DNA from: Hirudo medicinalis
Taxonomy: Eukaryota > Annelida > Clitellata > Hirudinida > Hirudinidae
Direction of reading: 5' to 3'
Assembly: GCA_011800805.1 (NCBI GenBank)
Contig: MPNW01000030.1
Span: 225,889 to 289,888 of the forward strand
Length of the DNA: 64,000 nt
The position numbers and the translations under genes were made by a program. The notes beneath the pieces are model-generated. The model was not told where the DNA came from. It worked only from the letters and a program-made list of their open reading frames with translations, and did not search any database. Of this stretch, positions 12,416 to 28,077 are shown in pieces (the stretch's first letter is position 1; every line of letters starts with the position of its first letter).

Positions 12416-14473
12416 CTAACGAGCCTTCTCAGCCACTGCGGCAATAACAGCTGCACCTTTTCCACTTCCATCCTCACTCAATCTCATTTGCACCTAAAAT
12501 GAAAAATTACTTAACTATAATAAATTAAATAAATGATTTAAATAAGATTTATTGTACACAGAGTTTACAAAATACAAAGTAGTTTGCCAAACCTGAATAT
12601 TGGAAAATGTCAGCTTCCTGGTTGTGGAAAGCATATTTTCACCGAAGTGGGGATGAAACCTATACAGGCTCCCATCAACACCAACTGTTACTTTTGATTT
12701 TCCCATCTTGTTTAATACAGCAGCAATACCTTTAAATTTAGACATCACAGAGTTAAAAAAAATGCATCACTTGCAAAAAATAATCCATCTTTGTTTTTTT
12801 AATATAATATAAACCATTTATTAGTACTTCTGACCTGCAGAAACAAGACAAGATGATCTATGAGACACTGCCCTACAAATCTTCCAAACACCATCACATT
12901 CTTTATCAGTTACTTCTTTCATTCCAATTTCCTGTAAAACCTTCCTTGTTTTAGGGTAATTACCCCCTTCATCACTGGAATAAAAATAAATGTATGCAAG
13001 TGAACATATTTTAAATTATGAGACAGTCAAATAAAAGTTCAACCTCTCAATTTCTGAAAGATATTTTGTCTGAAAAGCACCTGGAGTTTTTAGAACAGCT
13101 GACAAACGGTCTTCATTATTGAACAGCAGCCCCAACTTTGAACACTGCAGGATCACACGTCTAGCTACTTCACCCAAATATTTGCCTGATATCATCTTTT
13201 CATATCTAGGAAAACAGTGATATAAGCAATGAGTCTCAAATAAAATGGCATTATTTAAAGGAAACTTACATTTGTTTGTTCTTGTCCACAGATTGTTCAT
13301 CGATTTGTTTGTCGACCACTGTCCTAAGAAAATCTAAACATCCATTGTCACCGAACCCTCCCCACTCCATGTTAATTATCATCTGGTTAAATCACAGACA
13401 AATGAGTATCAATATGTATCGATAATATGTAACAAAATATTACTAAAACAAACATTTTCAAAGGCACTTTTCTCATTTTGGGATTTTCTAATATTTTGAA
13501 CTTTTTCGATATAACTAGCATTGGTGCCTGTGCCTAAAAGCATAAATAAATTTTAAAAACCAAATCACAATAGAAAAGAATTATCAATTTATTAAAACCT
13601 TAAAACTTATATTAATAATTTGTAAATGCTTACCTATGATCACCCCTATGGCAGTTTCTCTGTCGACAAAAGCACATGACATCAAGCAACCAACGGTGTC
13701 ATTAACCAAAGCCACACATGTAACAGGTAGATTCTATCAAATTGAACATTGATTGTAAAATAAAAATAAACAGCTAAATAAATGCTTTAAATATAATAAA
13801 ACATATTCATAGTACCTTTCTTTTATCAATAGCCTGTTGCAATAACACAACCACGTCTTTACCAACAACTCCAGCACAGTCAATCTCTTTTGTCCAATGA
13901 AGTAAAGTACCAGAGGCCAATCCACTTTGTTTAACAGGGAAAGAAAATGTGAATCCCAGGGACATTTGTTCATGCACACCTTTCTCTTTCAAGAAGTCTT
14001 CCAAACAATCAACAATGTAATCAAAGAGCTGTTAAGGAAACATCCACATCCATTAAAGAAACATTAGAGTCTAAAGGTTGATTTAACAAAACAAACTTAC
14101 CGTGTTAGCATCGCTAGATTTCACCTCATCCGAAAGAGGATAAATCTTGCTATGCATTTCTGCTTTTGACCCATCCAATTTAATCAGGAGCACCCTAAAG
14201 TTAGTGCCACCAAGATCAAGGGCCAAAAATTTTCCAGATTCTGAACGTAATACCAACATTTAAAGTATTCGCCATAGTAAACTAATTAAGCGTTATGGTA
14301 AAAGACAAACCTTTCCCAGAAGGTAGAGTCTGGACATATGAAGGCAGCATTTTAACAGATGTCTTAGCATGTTCTTCGTCTGATAATCCTAGTGCCATCT
14401 CTTTGGTCATTAGGTCACGTACTTTCTCGAGAGAATTAATGGTCATCTCGTAATCTTTTAATATTTCTTCCAT
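12416..14473 (-). CDS. HK: Hexokinase, single-domain (about 50 kDa)
   Basis: The enzyme phosphorylates glucose and other hexoses at C6 using ATP, the entry step of glycolysis. Translation starts at 14473 and ends with a TAG at 12416-12418. The spliced protein is about 450-460 residues, the size of one hexokinase domain, unlike the fused 100-kDa vertebrate enzymes. Motifs in order: [14 protein letters not shown]; phosphate-1 loop [15 protein letters not shown]; sugar-binding [20 protein letters not shown]; catalytic-Asp loop [55 protein letters not shown]; and adenosine-binding [14 protein letters not shown] with [17 protein letters not shown] near the end. All catalytic motifs are intact. The N-terminus is charged and lacks the hydrophobic mitochondrial-binding stretch of HK1/2, so a cytosolic enzyme is inferred. 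At least nine coding exons have short introns. Confidence 0.97.
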
Positions 14474-16619
14474 TTTTCTACAACATACGTTTACTAAAGA
14501 GAATATTTAAACATCCTACTCAAAACGAGTAATTACTGAATAACTACAGCCACACCTACCAGTCGGCCCAAAGAACACCTTCGCAATTCTTACGTATGAT
14601 AGTTTATATACCAACTACATGAGGGAATGCCAAGGTTGAAAGAAAACTCAAGGTTAATAATTTGCCCTTTTTAAAATTTTTCTTTAAAGGTAAAAATTAG
14701 CTAGAAATAGTTTAAAAATGTTTTTTCTTTTTATAAAAATAAAAATGAGATTCATAAGTAGCATAAAAATTAGATCAAGAAAAGGTCAGACGTGAAGTTG
14801 ATTGCGATGTTTCAAAATCTCAATAAGGCCTAGTGCCACGCGTTATTTGTTTACTATTTCATCCTTTACGTCAAATCATCTCAGTTATGCAAAGGATTTT
14901 AATCAAATAAAATAAATAAACTTTTACGTCAAAACGATTGTAAAATTAACCTCAAGGTAATGTGGATATTTGAGCTGGATATTCTGTAAGCCCAGTGTTG
15001 TGCGCTTGTAGGATCGCTCAACATAATCACGTGATGATCCTAACCCAATCAGCGATGACTTACCAGGCGCGCATCCTAGGTTTGTGGGCATCCTCCTTAG
15101 TGACTGATTTTCCTGACTGCATTGGAGCGTGAAGTCTGGCGGCGGAGCTCCATTAGTTGATCTGTCTATTTGTTATAGACATCAGGTGATGGACAGGCCA
15201 TTGTCAGAACAACACTTCCAATGGTCGTCGACTTTCTGATCAACCGCCAGCGCTTGGCAGGATGTTTTTCCTCCAGAACTCGCTTGGAGTAGTAGGCATA
15301 TCTCCTCTCTCGGAGGAACCGAGAGTAAGCTCGAGAGTGGCAGCTCTGAGTTCATTTGTTATATGTGAGTTATGTGGAGATATAAATCATAACTTCTCTT
15401 ATCATATTCATCAAGCATTATTTGGCATAAATGTTCAGTAAATAAATAAAAATTCGTTAAAAGAATAAATTAATGTATAAATCTTTCCAAAGTGTGAGAT
15501 ACTAAATATGCGTAGTCGAGAGCATGAATTCAGTGAACTGTTTCTGGGCGTTTTCATTTTATACATTTTGTATTAGCTTACTTATCGAGGCTCGAAGTGG
15601 GGAGCAGTGATTTTTTTAAAATTTTTATTAAAGGTCGCACGAAGAATAACCTTGCTCAGGATTTGTTGGTCTTCAGCTTGAAATTAACTAAATAGCTCAA
15701 ATGAAATGTTTTCGTGAGTAACACTTGCAGTTACAATTTGACAAGAGAAACAACTGAATAATTTCATACTTGACTTTAAATTCCATATTTCCTTAATAAC
15801 TCTACTTTTGGTCTCTACTAAAAATAATAAATTAAACCAATAGCAATTCAAAACCTAGTAACAACTAAATTATTTATTTTGAGTTTTCCAAATTTATAAA
15901 CATTATTTAAATTGAACGTATGAATATCTAATTATAAATTATCATAATATATATAATAAATTTACATCTGTTATAAAGAGATATGTGAAGTATTTTAATT
16001 GGCACATCACCATTTACTCACAACATTCTGGCAAATAAAGGTGTTCGAAAATAAAGAGCTGTACTATATATACTTGTATAGTGTATGACATATGAAGGTA
16101 TGTGGCGTATGTGCTTAAACGCTTTTTTTGCAGAAGTGGCCACATGAAGTTACGGAGAAACTGAAACTGTATATTATTGCAAAAGTAGATATAACAATTA
16201 ATTTTTTTCGAGTTATTTACTCGAATTTTAAACAGAACTTAAGCCGGGAAGAGACTGCTGCTTTGACTTCAGATCAGTCACAAATAAATGCCTTTGCTGA
16301 CAATTTTATTATCGAAAGGCTATCAGGGCAATATTCTTGTTGGCTTACTTTTACTTGCAGCAAATTCTTTTTAACAAGCCTCAATCATCTATGTTATGAA
16401 ATAGATAATATTTTAACTGTTTTTAACATCTACCTTATATATTTTTACACCAATTATTTTGCCATCAATAATAAAAGGAAATGATTTTTAGTGCTTAATC
16501 TTATGAATTTTGTTTTCAAGGTACAAATAATTGAATTTGTTATTGATCAAACATTAGTTATTACTTACTAACATTACTTGAGAGTTATTTTGGTTTCTCT
16601 TACTTATAAAGTTTTTTAA
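14474..16619. promoter_or_regulatory. Divergent promoter region between hexokinase and SLC35E3
   Basis: The two genes are transcribed away from each other. Around 15000-15380 the base composition is clearly less AT-rich, with CACGTGATGATCC, an inverted or direct CCAAT (CCCAATCAG) and GGCGCGC, which looks like a promoter core or noncoding first exon. A strong donor (ATAT/GTGAGTTATG) lies at 15361/15362 on the plus strand. The acceptor CTTTTTTTGCAG ends at 16133. The rest is AT-rich. The assignment is inferential. Confidence 0.45.
16134..16484 (+). other. Unassigned open frame after a strong splice acceptor
   Basis: A plus-strand open frame of about 115 codons begins right after the acceptor CGCTTTTTTTGCAG and starts KWPHEVTEKLKLYIIAKVDI. 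Its first half is charged (REETAALTSDQSQ) and the second half becomes hydrophobic and AT-driven, so only part may be exonic. It could belong to a 5' exon of SLC35E3 or to a separate small gene. No family was recognised. Confidence 0.25.
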
Positions 16620-19099
<2,480 letters not shown>

Positions 19100-20133
19100 G
19101 ATTGAATTTGTTTAGAGTTTGACTTTGGGGCAGCAGAGATGGTTTACTTTGCTCATGGATTTTGATGGTCCCTGCCTATATGAAGCAGTTTTACTTTAGA
19201 CTTTTTAAAACAATTCTGTAAAAGTGATTAATAGCTTGACTCATTTTATGGTTATGTTTAGATTTAGTTATCATCACATCTTGTTATGAAACGAAATTGC
19301 TGAGTATTCCGAAATATATTTATTAACACCAAAAAATTCCAAATTTGTCTTAATAACCACAAACTTGAAATATAAATATTCCATGAGATTAATGAACAAA
19401 ACCAATGCACTACTCATTGTCATGAGGTATAAAGTCCATCATTAGGAAATATTTAGTGAAATGGGGCTCTTTGGGAGCCGATGCAAACGATGGAGATGTC
19501 GAGTATCATTATCTGTTGCTAACGACGTGAGATGATTTGTGAAATGCATATACTATCACTATTATGCCAAGCATGAGTATTTGTGTAATGAAACAAATAC
19601 ATCCACAATACTTGAATAATAATCTCAAATATGGTCATCAGCACATTTGGAAGTGCTAAGAAGAAAAAATTCCACTAGATCACTATCTGTAATTTGAGTG
19701 AAACAATGTAATGGCATTCCATCTTTTTCACGCGATATGAAAAATTGAGATCAGTGTTAAATACAAACTTCTTTAAGAGTTTCAGGCTTGAATATTCCAT
19801 GACAGAATCTCTGAGTGGCTTAATGAGTGAGTGGCATATCAAATACAAATTAACAATAATTCTCTATACATGGAAAATTACAAAGTTATGAGTATTCTTG
19901 GACAAAATCTGTGCTAAGAAGGTAAGTGAAAAATTGTAGACACCGGAGGTTAGCTGACAAAAACATTTCCAAAACAATGAGTGGGTTTAAGAAATAAACA
20001 ATGGTTGCAGCTTATTTAAAGAGCATTTATAAATCAAAGCAGTTGGCCTCTAAAACAAATTGTCAAAATATTGGCATGAAAATGAAAATCTACACCATAA
20101 TCTCGATCACTGAAAAGTCAGTCATCCAGAGTC
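19100..20133. other. Convergent 3' regions of SLC35E3 and the cytokine receptor gene
   Basis: This is AT-rich sequence with no recognisable coding region. The two flanking genes end towards each other here. A minus-strand AATAAA around 19318 could serve the receptor gene. Confidence 0.5.
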
Positions 20134-23100
20134 TCAGAAAATAGTTGCTAGGGGAACATAGTTACTTGAAACAACAGGGTAATCATTAATTAAATTTGGG
20201 GGTTGACTTATTTGGCTGGCTAAGGAGCATCCTGAACTTAAATCTTCTTGGGCATCTATCTTGTTGGCAGGTAAAATAACATCCTGGATTATTTCCACAT
20301 GGTTAGATTCTAAAGATGAAACTGAATTCATTGAGATGGGTTTAATTTTAGAATATGGAGAAAGACTGATAGGATCTTTGTTTAGTGATTCATGGGGAAT
20401 GTATTTGGGCAAACCATCATCACCAGCATGAGTAGCATTTGCATTTTTTAAATGAGCAAGTTCGGGATCTTGAAGCTCACCTTTTCCTTTATCGTATTCC
20501 TTGGACACGGAAAAATTTACTCATTTCATTTTTGCATATAATAAGACCAAATAAAATCTTTAAAAAATCATTACTTGGTATTTTGGAGTGACAATTTTGA
20601 CATTCCATTTCCATCTGGAAATCATTTCTTTGCACTTGTTGCACTTACTGAATAAATGTTAAAATATGTTTATCTAATGAAAGTCTTGTGATATCACAAT
20701 AATTATAAATTTGATATAATTTTCGTATTAGAAAAGAGGCTCAAGTAAGAAAGTGCCAGTATAACTCTGGGTACAAAAAATTTAACGTACTTGTAGTATT
20801 TAAAGATGCAAATCATGGGAATAACTGTGAGAGCAACCACCAGGAAGCATAACAAAATAATGTATGTGATCTTCACTGCTGAGCAAAAATATTACCTTCA
20901 ATAACTAGTATCATCAAAGCAGTCAAAAGATTTAAAAAGACAAACTCGAAGGTTTTCTGACAATGACTGCCGTAGAGTTGCTCATGGAAGCTCGCGAAAC
21001 ACTTGCCATCCAAACCAAGTAACATGCATCTTTCTTCAAATTGTTAATTTCGACCATCCTGACATAGTGTGGTACTGAGATCTGAGTTATGTTACCTAAA
21101 ACAGTGATATAAAATGGCTTGAAATCCTTTTCTTTCTCAAAAATTTTTATTTTATTAAGCAATGCATGATACTTAATAGCTTCTTGTTTAATTTTAATGA
21201 ATAAGTAAACATTAAAATAACAATTTCAAGTGCATGTCTAACTTTCACATGTTTTCTGATCCTCTGATTGGCAGTAAAATATGGTGAAACTGAGAACATA
21301 GGAACAGTTTGAACATTTATCCTGTCTAAAAGACCAATGAACTTGCATGATGTCCATTTGATTTGCTAGATCTGCACTCCCCACATAAATATCAGATGGT
21401 TTTTCAACAGCTAAACAAATAAAGGCATGGAAAATATTGTGTATTTTCTTTTCCAAATTTATATGCTAACTTCCATAGAGGTTATAAATCTTATTGCACC
21501 AAGATATCTCAGAGCTGAATCCATCTAAGAAAACTGCAATTCCATAACTCAATTCTGCTGCCATTCTATAAGAACCCATTGAGAGGTTGTAATGTCCCAC
21601 ATTCGATTTTGCGACTTTCCAATGCAATTCATTCTGAAAGAATAAGTAACATCTAAAAAGTTCTGTTTGGAATAAAATGTATTATGATTCATTACTAAGA
21701 AAAATCATATCCTGTCATCTATAATTATGGCAATACCATAATTAGATGAACATAATGGCACCTCAAATCATCGGGCTCTTAGAAGTATCCTTCAAAACAT
21801 CTATTAATATCGGATAGGTTTCATTCACTTACTCGACAGATGGAAGGATGAGACAAATCTTTGCAAGTGTAAACAACAATAGTGGCATTCATTTTTGAAC
21901 TCAAATTTCTTCTGTCTGAAGTGTTCCAGCTCAATATTACAGATCCTTCATGAACCTCGCAAACAAGGTTGTCAATTGTGATGGAAGCGGCATCAGTTAC
22001 TAAATTAATTGAAAAAGAATAATTATTAAAGAACAAACAAATTTGGCCTTTAACTCACATTTTTCGTCATTAGGCAATTGGAAGCTGGTTACATTGTCCA
22101 TCTGGTATCCTTGATCATTCTTTGGTGCAACTGCAAAGGTACAATCACCACTAGGACATAAATCATAAGTGCCCTGCTGCGTGAAGGAGGCATTTATAGC
22201 CTTTAGTGTTATCCATTCTGTACCATCTTTCCCAGTAATTGTTGAACTAATGTCATAAGATTCCAAATGATTATAGAGTAACTTCTTCAGTAGCACATAA
22301 TGGAAACCAGATCCACAGAAATTCTTTTCATGTAGTGGCTGTATTTAAAGATAGGAACAACTTAGGCATAGATTAATTTTAAATTCGGAAAATCGTCCAT
22401 TTTGAATGAATTAATCTTTAATCTTATCACTTTTGAACACACCTTCCAGTATAAGAGTGTCTTCTTCTTGCTAGCATCATTAAACACCAAATAAGGGGAG
22501 GTATCAACAGACTGGCATGGAACTGAAAGGATTTAAGATCTTGAAACTTAAGTGTAAATTTGATCTACATCTCCTACTAATTCTATATCATTACCAGGGA
22601 GATCATTTCAGTTATATTCAGAGGATCAACTCTATACCCAAGGTTCCTTAAAATTAGTTTTTTTTTACATTTTTTATGGCTACAATTGTTTTTCATAATT
22701 CAACATTGGAAAACCCAGAGTGTGGATTGTCCCCTTAAATGATGCCCCTGACCACTACTGAATTTATTTGATCTGATTCGAACCTCTCACAAAGGTGGGT
22801 ATCAGACAAATTGATAATAAAAATGTAAACATAACAGTAAGTAATAGGGGTTTTATAAAAAGCCAAAAAGGCACAGCATAAAAAGAAGTGCTACCAACAA
22901 TAATTATAGTTTATCATAGGCATATCCACTGAGGGAGGGGCAACCCCCAACCCTGTCAGTTTGCCTTTTGATATTTTTCTAAATCTGCATAATTCATAAA
23001 TATTATTATAATATTATATTGTAATTCATATATATCATAAATAGATTGTCATAATACGACTCCAATAAATTAGGAAAACTTTCGACATCAATATTTATTA

Positions 23101-26100
23101 AACATTAAAATTTTTGATAACTAAATTACAAGTTTCTTTGCTTTCCTTATGTGTCTTTAGTGTGAAATTAATTGTTTGCAGCTAATCCACCATTACTACA
23201 TTTTACTAATATTACAATATTTGTTTAATTTTAGTTGTAACAATAGTTGTAATATTTATGTACATGCAAAAAAATTGGCTCCCCTACCTCCACTGATTTT
23301 AAAATCTTGGCTAAGTCAATGCAGTCTATTATAAGGTTTGAGATTGGTTACAAACAACAGTATAAATTTAGCGTACAGGAGCGCACCACACGTGTCAGCT
23401 TACAATTTATTAAAATATAATACATTCTTTGCATGAAAGAAATAATTTTGATGGAATTCCCAGCATATTTCTTAAAAATTGCACCTCATCCTTAGCAACT
23501 CCATTTTCCCACATAAGCGACATATCATTCAAAGATCAAAAATTACCCCCATGAATGGAAAATTGCCCTTGTGTCACCCATCCACAAGAAGGGTCCTACT
23601 ATATCTCCTGAAAACTATAGATCAATATCGATATCTGCAACTTGCTGCAGAGTGATGGAGAAAATAATCAACAAATCCCTAATTCTACACCTTACACACC
23701 ACAACTAATTGACAACCAGCATGGCTTCATTCCAGCAAGATCAACTTTAGCCAATATTCTTGAATGCATTCAGCAATGGACTGACACCATTCAGAATAAA
23801 CAAAATATGGATACCATTTATTTGGATTTTCATAAGGCCTTTGACTCAGTCTCTCATGTTATATTAATGAACAAATTATCTGCATACGGTCTTGGTAACA
23901 ATGCGAGAGGATGGCTTAGAAACTTTCTTAATTCAAGGACTCAGAGAGTTTCCATCAATGGCTTTATTTCCAACGAAATCCCAGTCACCAGTGGAGTTCC
24001 TCAGGGTAGTGTTTTAGTGCCAACCCTATTCTACTTTTTTCTTTCTACTCTACATAAATTACGTGCCAAATTTCTAAACTCCAACACTACCTGTAAGCTC
24101 TTTGCTGATGATGTGAAGCTTTATAATCAGTCCCCAATTCAGTTACAAAATTAGCTTGATAAAATATTGGAACGGAGCAACAAATGGCAATTGCAACTTG
24201 CTCCTGAAAAATGTGTGGTTTTCTCATTGGTTGGCTGCAAAAGAAGTTTAAATCATATCAGCGGCCACAATCTGACAAGGATCGATACAATTTGGGACTT
24301 AGGTATTTTAATGGATTCCTCTCCGTTTTGATAAGCACATAGGCAACATTACCACAATCTCCTGTTACTTTCTTCTTTCATGGCAAGGAATCAAGACATT
24401 CTCAAAAGAGCATTTTGTACTTATGTGAGACCCATTCTTGAACACTGCTCTCCCATATGGAATCACAATAAAAAGTATCTTATCGACAGGATTGAATGTA
24501 TCCAAGGCCATACAGTCCATGGCTCCTCATCCTTACGTCGAAATACTCAGATTACTTAACCTACCAACTCTTGAAAAGCATCGACTTTGACCACTTTGCT
24601 TCAAGGTAAGAAGGGGACTGTTAATTGCACATCCTCCTTCTCTCCCCTACCCTCAACATATTCTAGGACACGAGGTCACAATTTTAAACTAAGAACTGCT
24701 AAAATCAGATGTGAAACTACTAAGAATTTCTTCTGTAACGGAATCGTTAGATCATGGAATTCCCTACCTGCCGATATTGTAAATATATCATCTGCTTCTC
24801 ATTTTGACTCTGTTGTTTGTGAAGTTAACTTAAATCAATATCTCGCCTACAAATAATTTCTTTCTTATTTTTGTGTGTATATGTCCAAAAACGAAATATA
24901 TTTCATTATTTTTGAGCTGGGGGGGGGGCTTAGTTAAGTTTTTTTTTTCTGTCATTGATGCCTTCACTCAAATTTGTGCATTTCTGTTTTCTTAAGTACA
25001 CTTGGTCATGTAAGAGGTCGAACAACCCTTTGACCAAAGTTGATAATAAATAAATAATTTAAAGATTATTAAGTGACATAATTATGAATAAAAAATGGAA
25101 GACAACAAAATTAAAAATTTTGTCAATTAACAAAAGTGAACCTGTGGGAAGTGTTTTAAATGTGAAACAAGTTATTTCACTGGGGAATCCTCCCACAACA
25201 GACATGCTAGAAATGCATGCCAAATAGTTGGTGTATGGTTGACAAGGGGCGAATGTGTGGGATGTCTCATTAGCTTCCAGAAAAAAACGTTCGCTCTAAA
25301 ATAATGAAAGACAACTGATAAAATTTATTGATAATAATAAGACCAAATAATAAGAAAATGGTACGGGTAACATACCATCACAGGAAACTTATTTAATATG
25401 ATTAATAACTACATTCAGAAAACCATTTGCAGGAGTTATAATTAATGAAATAATTTCCACAACTAACGCAGTTTTAATCATTTGCAGAACGTTTCTAAAT
25501 TTATTCAAACGCACCTGAAAAGTACCAGTAACAAGGAAATGCTTTTGCTTTACATTAGCAGTTGTTAACTGGGTCAAGCAAGGGATTGGCTTTGCAGTGT
25601 TTAAAATAGCGTCTCCAATATTTATTATATATATTTATTATTACATCTTTAATATTATAAATATTATAATAATATAATAATAATGATATAATTATATAAA
25701 TAATATAATAATAATAATGATATTATAAATCGTTATTATAAATAATGATTATCATTATAACACACGCATAACCTACGCACTCATAATAAAACCATGCAGC
25801 ACATCGTTAATCACCTTGTCATAGCTTGGAACAATTGTTAAGTAAAACTTGAGGGGTGTTCTCTTGTAAAGTTCATTGAATGGCTGATTCCATTTCAGTA
25901 AGCATCCCTCGTCAGACTCAATCATCTCCAAAAACTTGGGTGCCTCGGGATAAACTGAGCAATGATTACAAATTTGAAGTTTTATCTGATAAACAAAACT
26001 AAAAATGGAGGAATGAGTGGACTAATGTTTAAACATCTATCAACAGACAGGTGAGGGGTTCGAGTTTCTTTAACATTGCACCAAGATTGAGTGCACGCAT

Positions 26101-28077
26101 GATAGGTTGCTAAATATATTATTCCCTAAAATGTGTGCTTTGTCAAATATTTAATTGCACTCAACTAAATATTTAAAGTATTAATTTAAAATTAATTGAA
26201 AAGACAATTTAAAATAGAGGTATTTCTCTTTATGTGTTAAGTTATTAGTTTCCTTTTCATAAGGCAGCTCCGAAGATCTTATCAGAATAATACTAAACAG
26301 GTTAACTCGATAGGTTGTTAATGGCAACAGTCGCAATGCGTTGTATTAGAAGCCTGCATTGCCAGGGAGCGCTCTTAAGTAGGGGCGCTACATAAATGAT
26401 TGGAAGATTGTAGTGCCTTCACTACAAGTCCGATTCCGATTTATAAGGCACTCGAAATATCGGCAGAATTGAATTGGCTGATTTTTGCTTTTAAATTGTT
26501 GATTATTGAATATTAATAACATGCACTCTACAAACATAATTATAAAGTCAACTTACTGGTGTCTGTAAGATTCCAGCATGCAATGTCTGAATGTGCCTCG
26601 ATGAATGGCCAAATATCAATTTTTAGCAAAACTTTTACACATATTTGCTTTTTTATCATCTCTAGGAGATCATGTTGATCTTTTATTAAAGGAATTGAAC
26701 AATTGTACTGAAGACTCGTGCAGTTGGCATTACTCTCGTTGCTAGGTGATGATGGACTAATTTAATGTGATTCTTAAGGATTAAGATACAAAAAATACGC
26801 TTCAAACTTGGGATAGAAGACTTGCAGTACTTGCTTCAATGGTTTTCCAATGTTTACGTGATATTTCTGGTAGCTAAGTGAAGGCATCCAATAGCACTCA
26901 AAAATTGACATTTGTTTTAAGGTACAATTGATCACTTGTGGTTTTAACGGCCTCCCTGAGATGAATAAAATCAAAAAATAAAATCTATGTGCAACGGTAA
27001 ATGAAGAAACGCGAGCGCCAACAAAGTGAAAACAAAATTGGCATGAATAGGACATTAATAAAGCATCATCAAAACTATCTAGCTCGGTGTAAATGTAATT
27101 AATTGATCGAGCCATTTAATGAGGTTCGTCAAGTGTAGTATAAGCTCGACCATCACAGAGTTAAAGAATAAGAATAAGCATCTCCATATCTCACTGAGGT
27201 ATAGTTATTGAGAGACAATTTCATATATAAATAAAAAAAAATTAAATAAAAGCAAATCTATTGTCACATAATAAATAATTATCTGAACATGCTTCCCTAA
27301 GTTTGTGACGTATATTGTATTGTGACGCATTACCGTGTACGCCCCCAAACCCAGTCTGGGTTACCCAGATCAAAATCACACGCCCATAACTCACTGAATA
27401 CGTGCACGTATTGCCTAGCTTCCTGGAGACGTTTGCTGTCTACCACGCAGTAGAAAAGTCCAGTGTCGTTGACGGTGACTTTTTCCAGCCGAAACTGGGC
27501 AGTACTTTCATCGAGTGGAAAGATATGACGTGGAGCTGTATAACTGATGTTCTTACTTCGGACGTAAATCATGCTTGCATTGAATTTGTCGTAGGGTTTC
27601 GTTATTGTACAATTGAGCACCAATGTTTCACCCTCCTCGATGTTCGGATCAACTGGTCTCATGACTTTAAATTGAAAATTCACTTACGTAATGTGAGCGT
27701 GTCTAAATATGTCTGATTTCATTGAACAAAAAATATTCTGTCACGATTTCGTTTTAACTTTGCGCAAGAAATGTATCAATCACATCAAAGCAATTGCATC
27801 GTATGAACGTCTAACTCGTGCGATTGCTTCACATCAAAACAACTTTGATACACGATACTCCAACAATTTAACGGATATCACGTTTTCACATGTCTACTTT
27901 ATTTTATTGTCACAGACACATTTAAACACATTGCGTCGAGGTTTTTTTAATCGATTGAAAGTTGAATGACTGCTTGATTTTCGACCAACCTGCTTCACCC
28001 TCTGATAGAACGAGGAAGTTAGATGTGGGAAATAGAACAAGGCAGATAACGATTAGCTTGGTGACTCCTCCCAGCAT
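20134..28077 (-). CDS. gp130/LIFR-like class I cytokine receptor (Ig + cytokine-receptor module + FN3 repeats + TM)
   Basis: This is a single-pass receptor. The proposed start (28077) gives a signal peptide, MLGGVTKLIVICLVLFP. An Ig-like domain follows (27393-27662), with LVLNCTITKP and the NDTGLFYCVV Tyr-Cys motif. The next exon has paired-cysteine strands typical of the cytokine-receptor module (INCTLKQ, FECYWMP), followed by DIACWNLTDT and GCLLKWNQPF. The second half of the module reads PCQPYTNYLACISS, and in its WSXWS position is FPSEI. At least three more FN3-type units follow: KKTLLYWK, then EGSVILSWNT, then MQVHWSFRQDKC. The transmembrane segment is ITYIILLCFLVVALTVIPMI (about 20770-20880). 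The cytoplasmic tail is about 150 residues, with a tryptophan-rich juxtamembrane stretch (RWKWNVKIVTPKY, possibly box 1) and tyrosines in YIPH, YSKI, DYPVV and NYVPL before the stop at 20134. JAK/STAT coupling is expected from the family. The ligand is unknown, and the exon list is partial. Confidence 0.82.
23560..25055 (+). mobile_element. CR1/L2-like non-LTR retrotransposon fragment in a cytokine-receptor intron
   Basis: The plus strand carries reverse-transcriptase coding sequence, opposite to the host gene. The 23642-24154 frame shows LDFHKAFDSVSHVILMNKL, TSGVPQGSVL and the catalytic KLFADDVKLY. A second frame (24587-24856) has the typical C-terminal end, RTRGHNFKLRTAK, with SWNSLPADIV and a final NLNQYLAYK. 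Frames between these are broken by stops and frameshifts, so the copy is inactive, and the endonuclease half is missing (5' truncation). The 3' end finishes in GATAATAAATAAATAA near 25050, the short tandem tail characteristic of CR1/L2 elements. A run of nine G at about 24922 is a further oddity. Confidence 0.9.
25620..25760. repeat. Low-complexity TAA/TATA tract
   Basis: About 140 bp composed almost entirely of A and T in imperfect TAATAA/TATAAT units, inside a cytokine-receptor intron. Confidence 0.85.

Noticed and set aside
15340..15420. CELCGD phrase resembling the first zinc finger of nuclear receptors
   Set aside because: It reads through a strong splice donor and the following residues do not continue the DNA-binding domain, so the resemblance is chance.
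27402..27716. 104-codon plus-strand frame
   Set aside because: Antisense shadow of the Ig-domain exon of the cytokine receptor.
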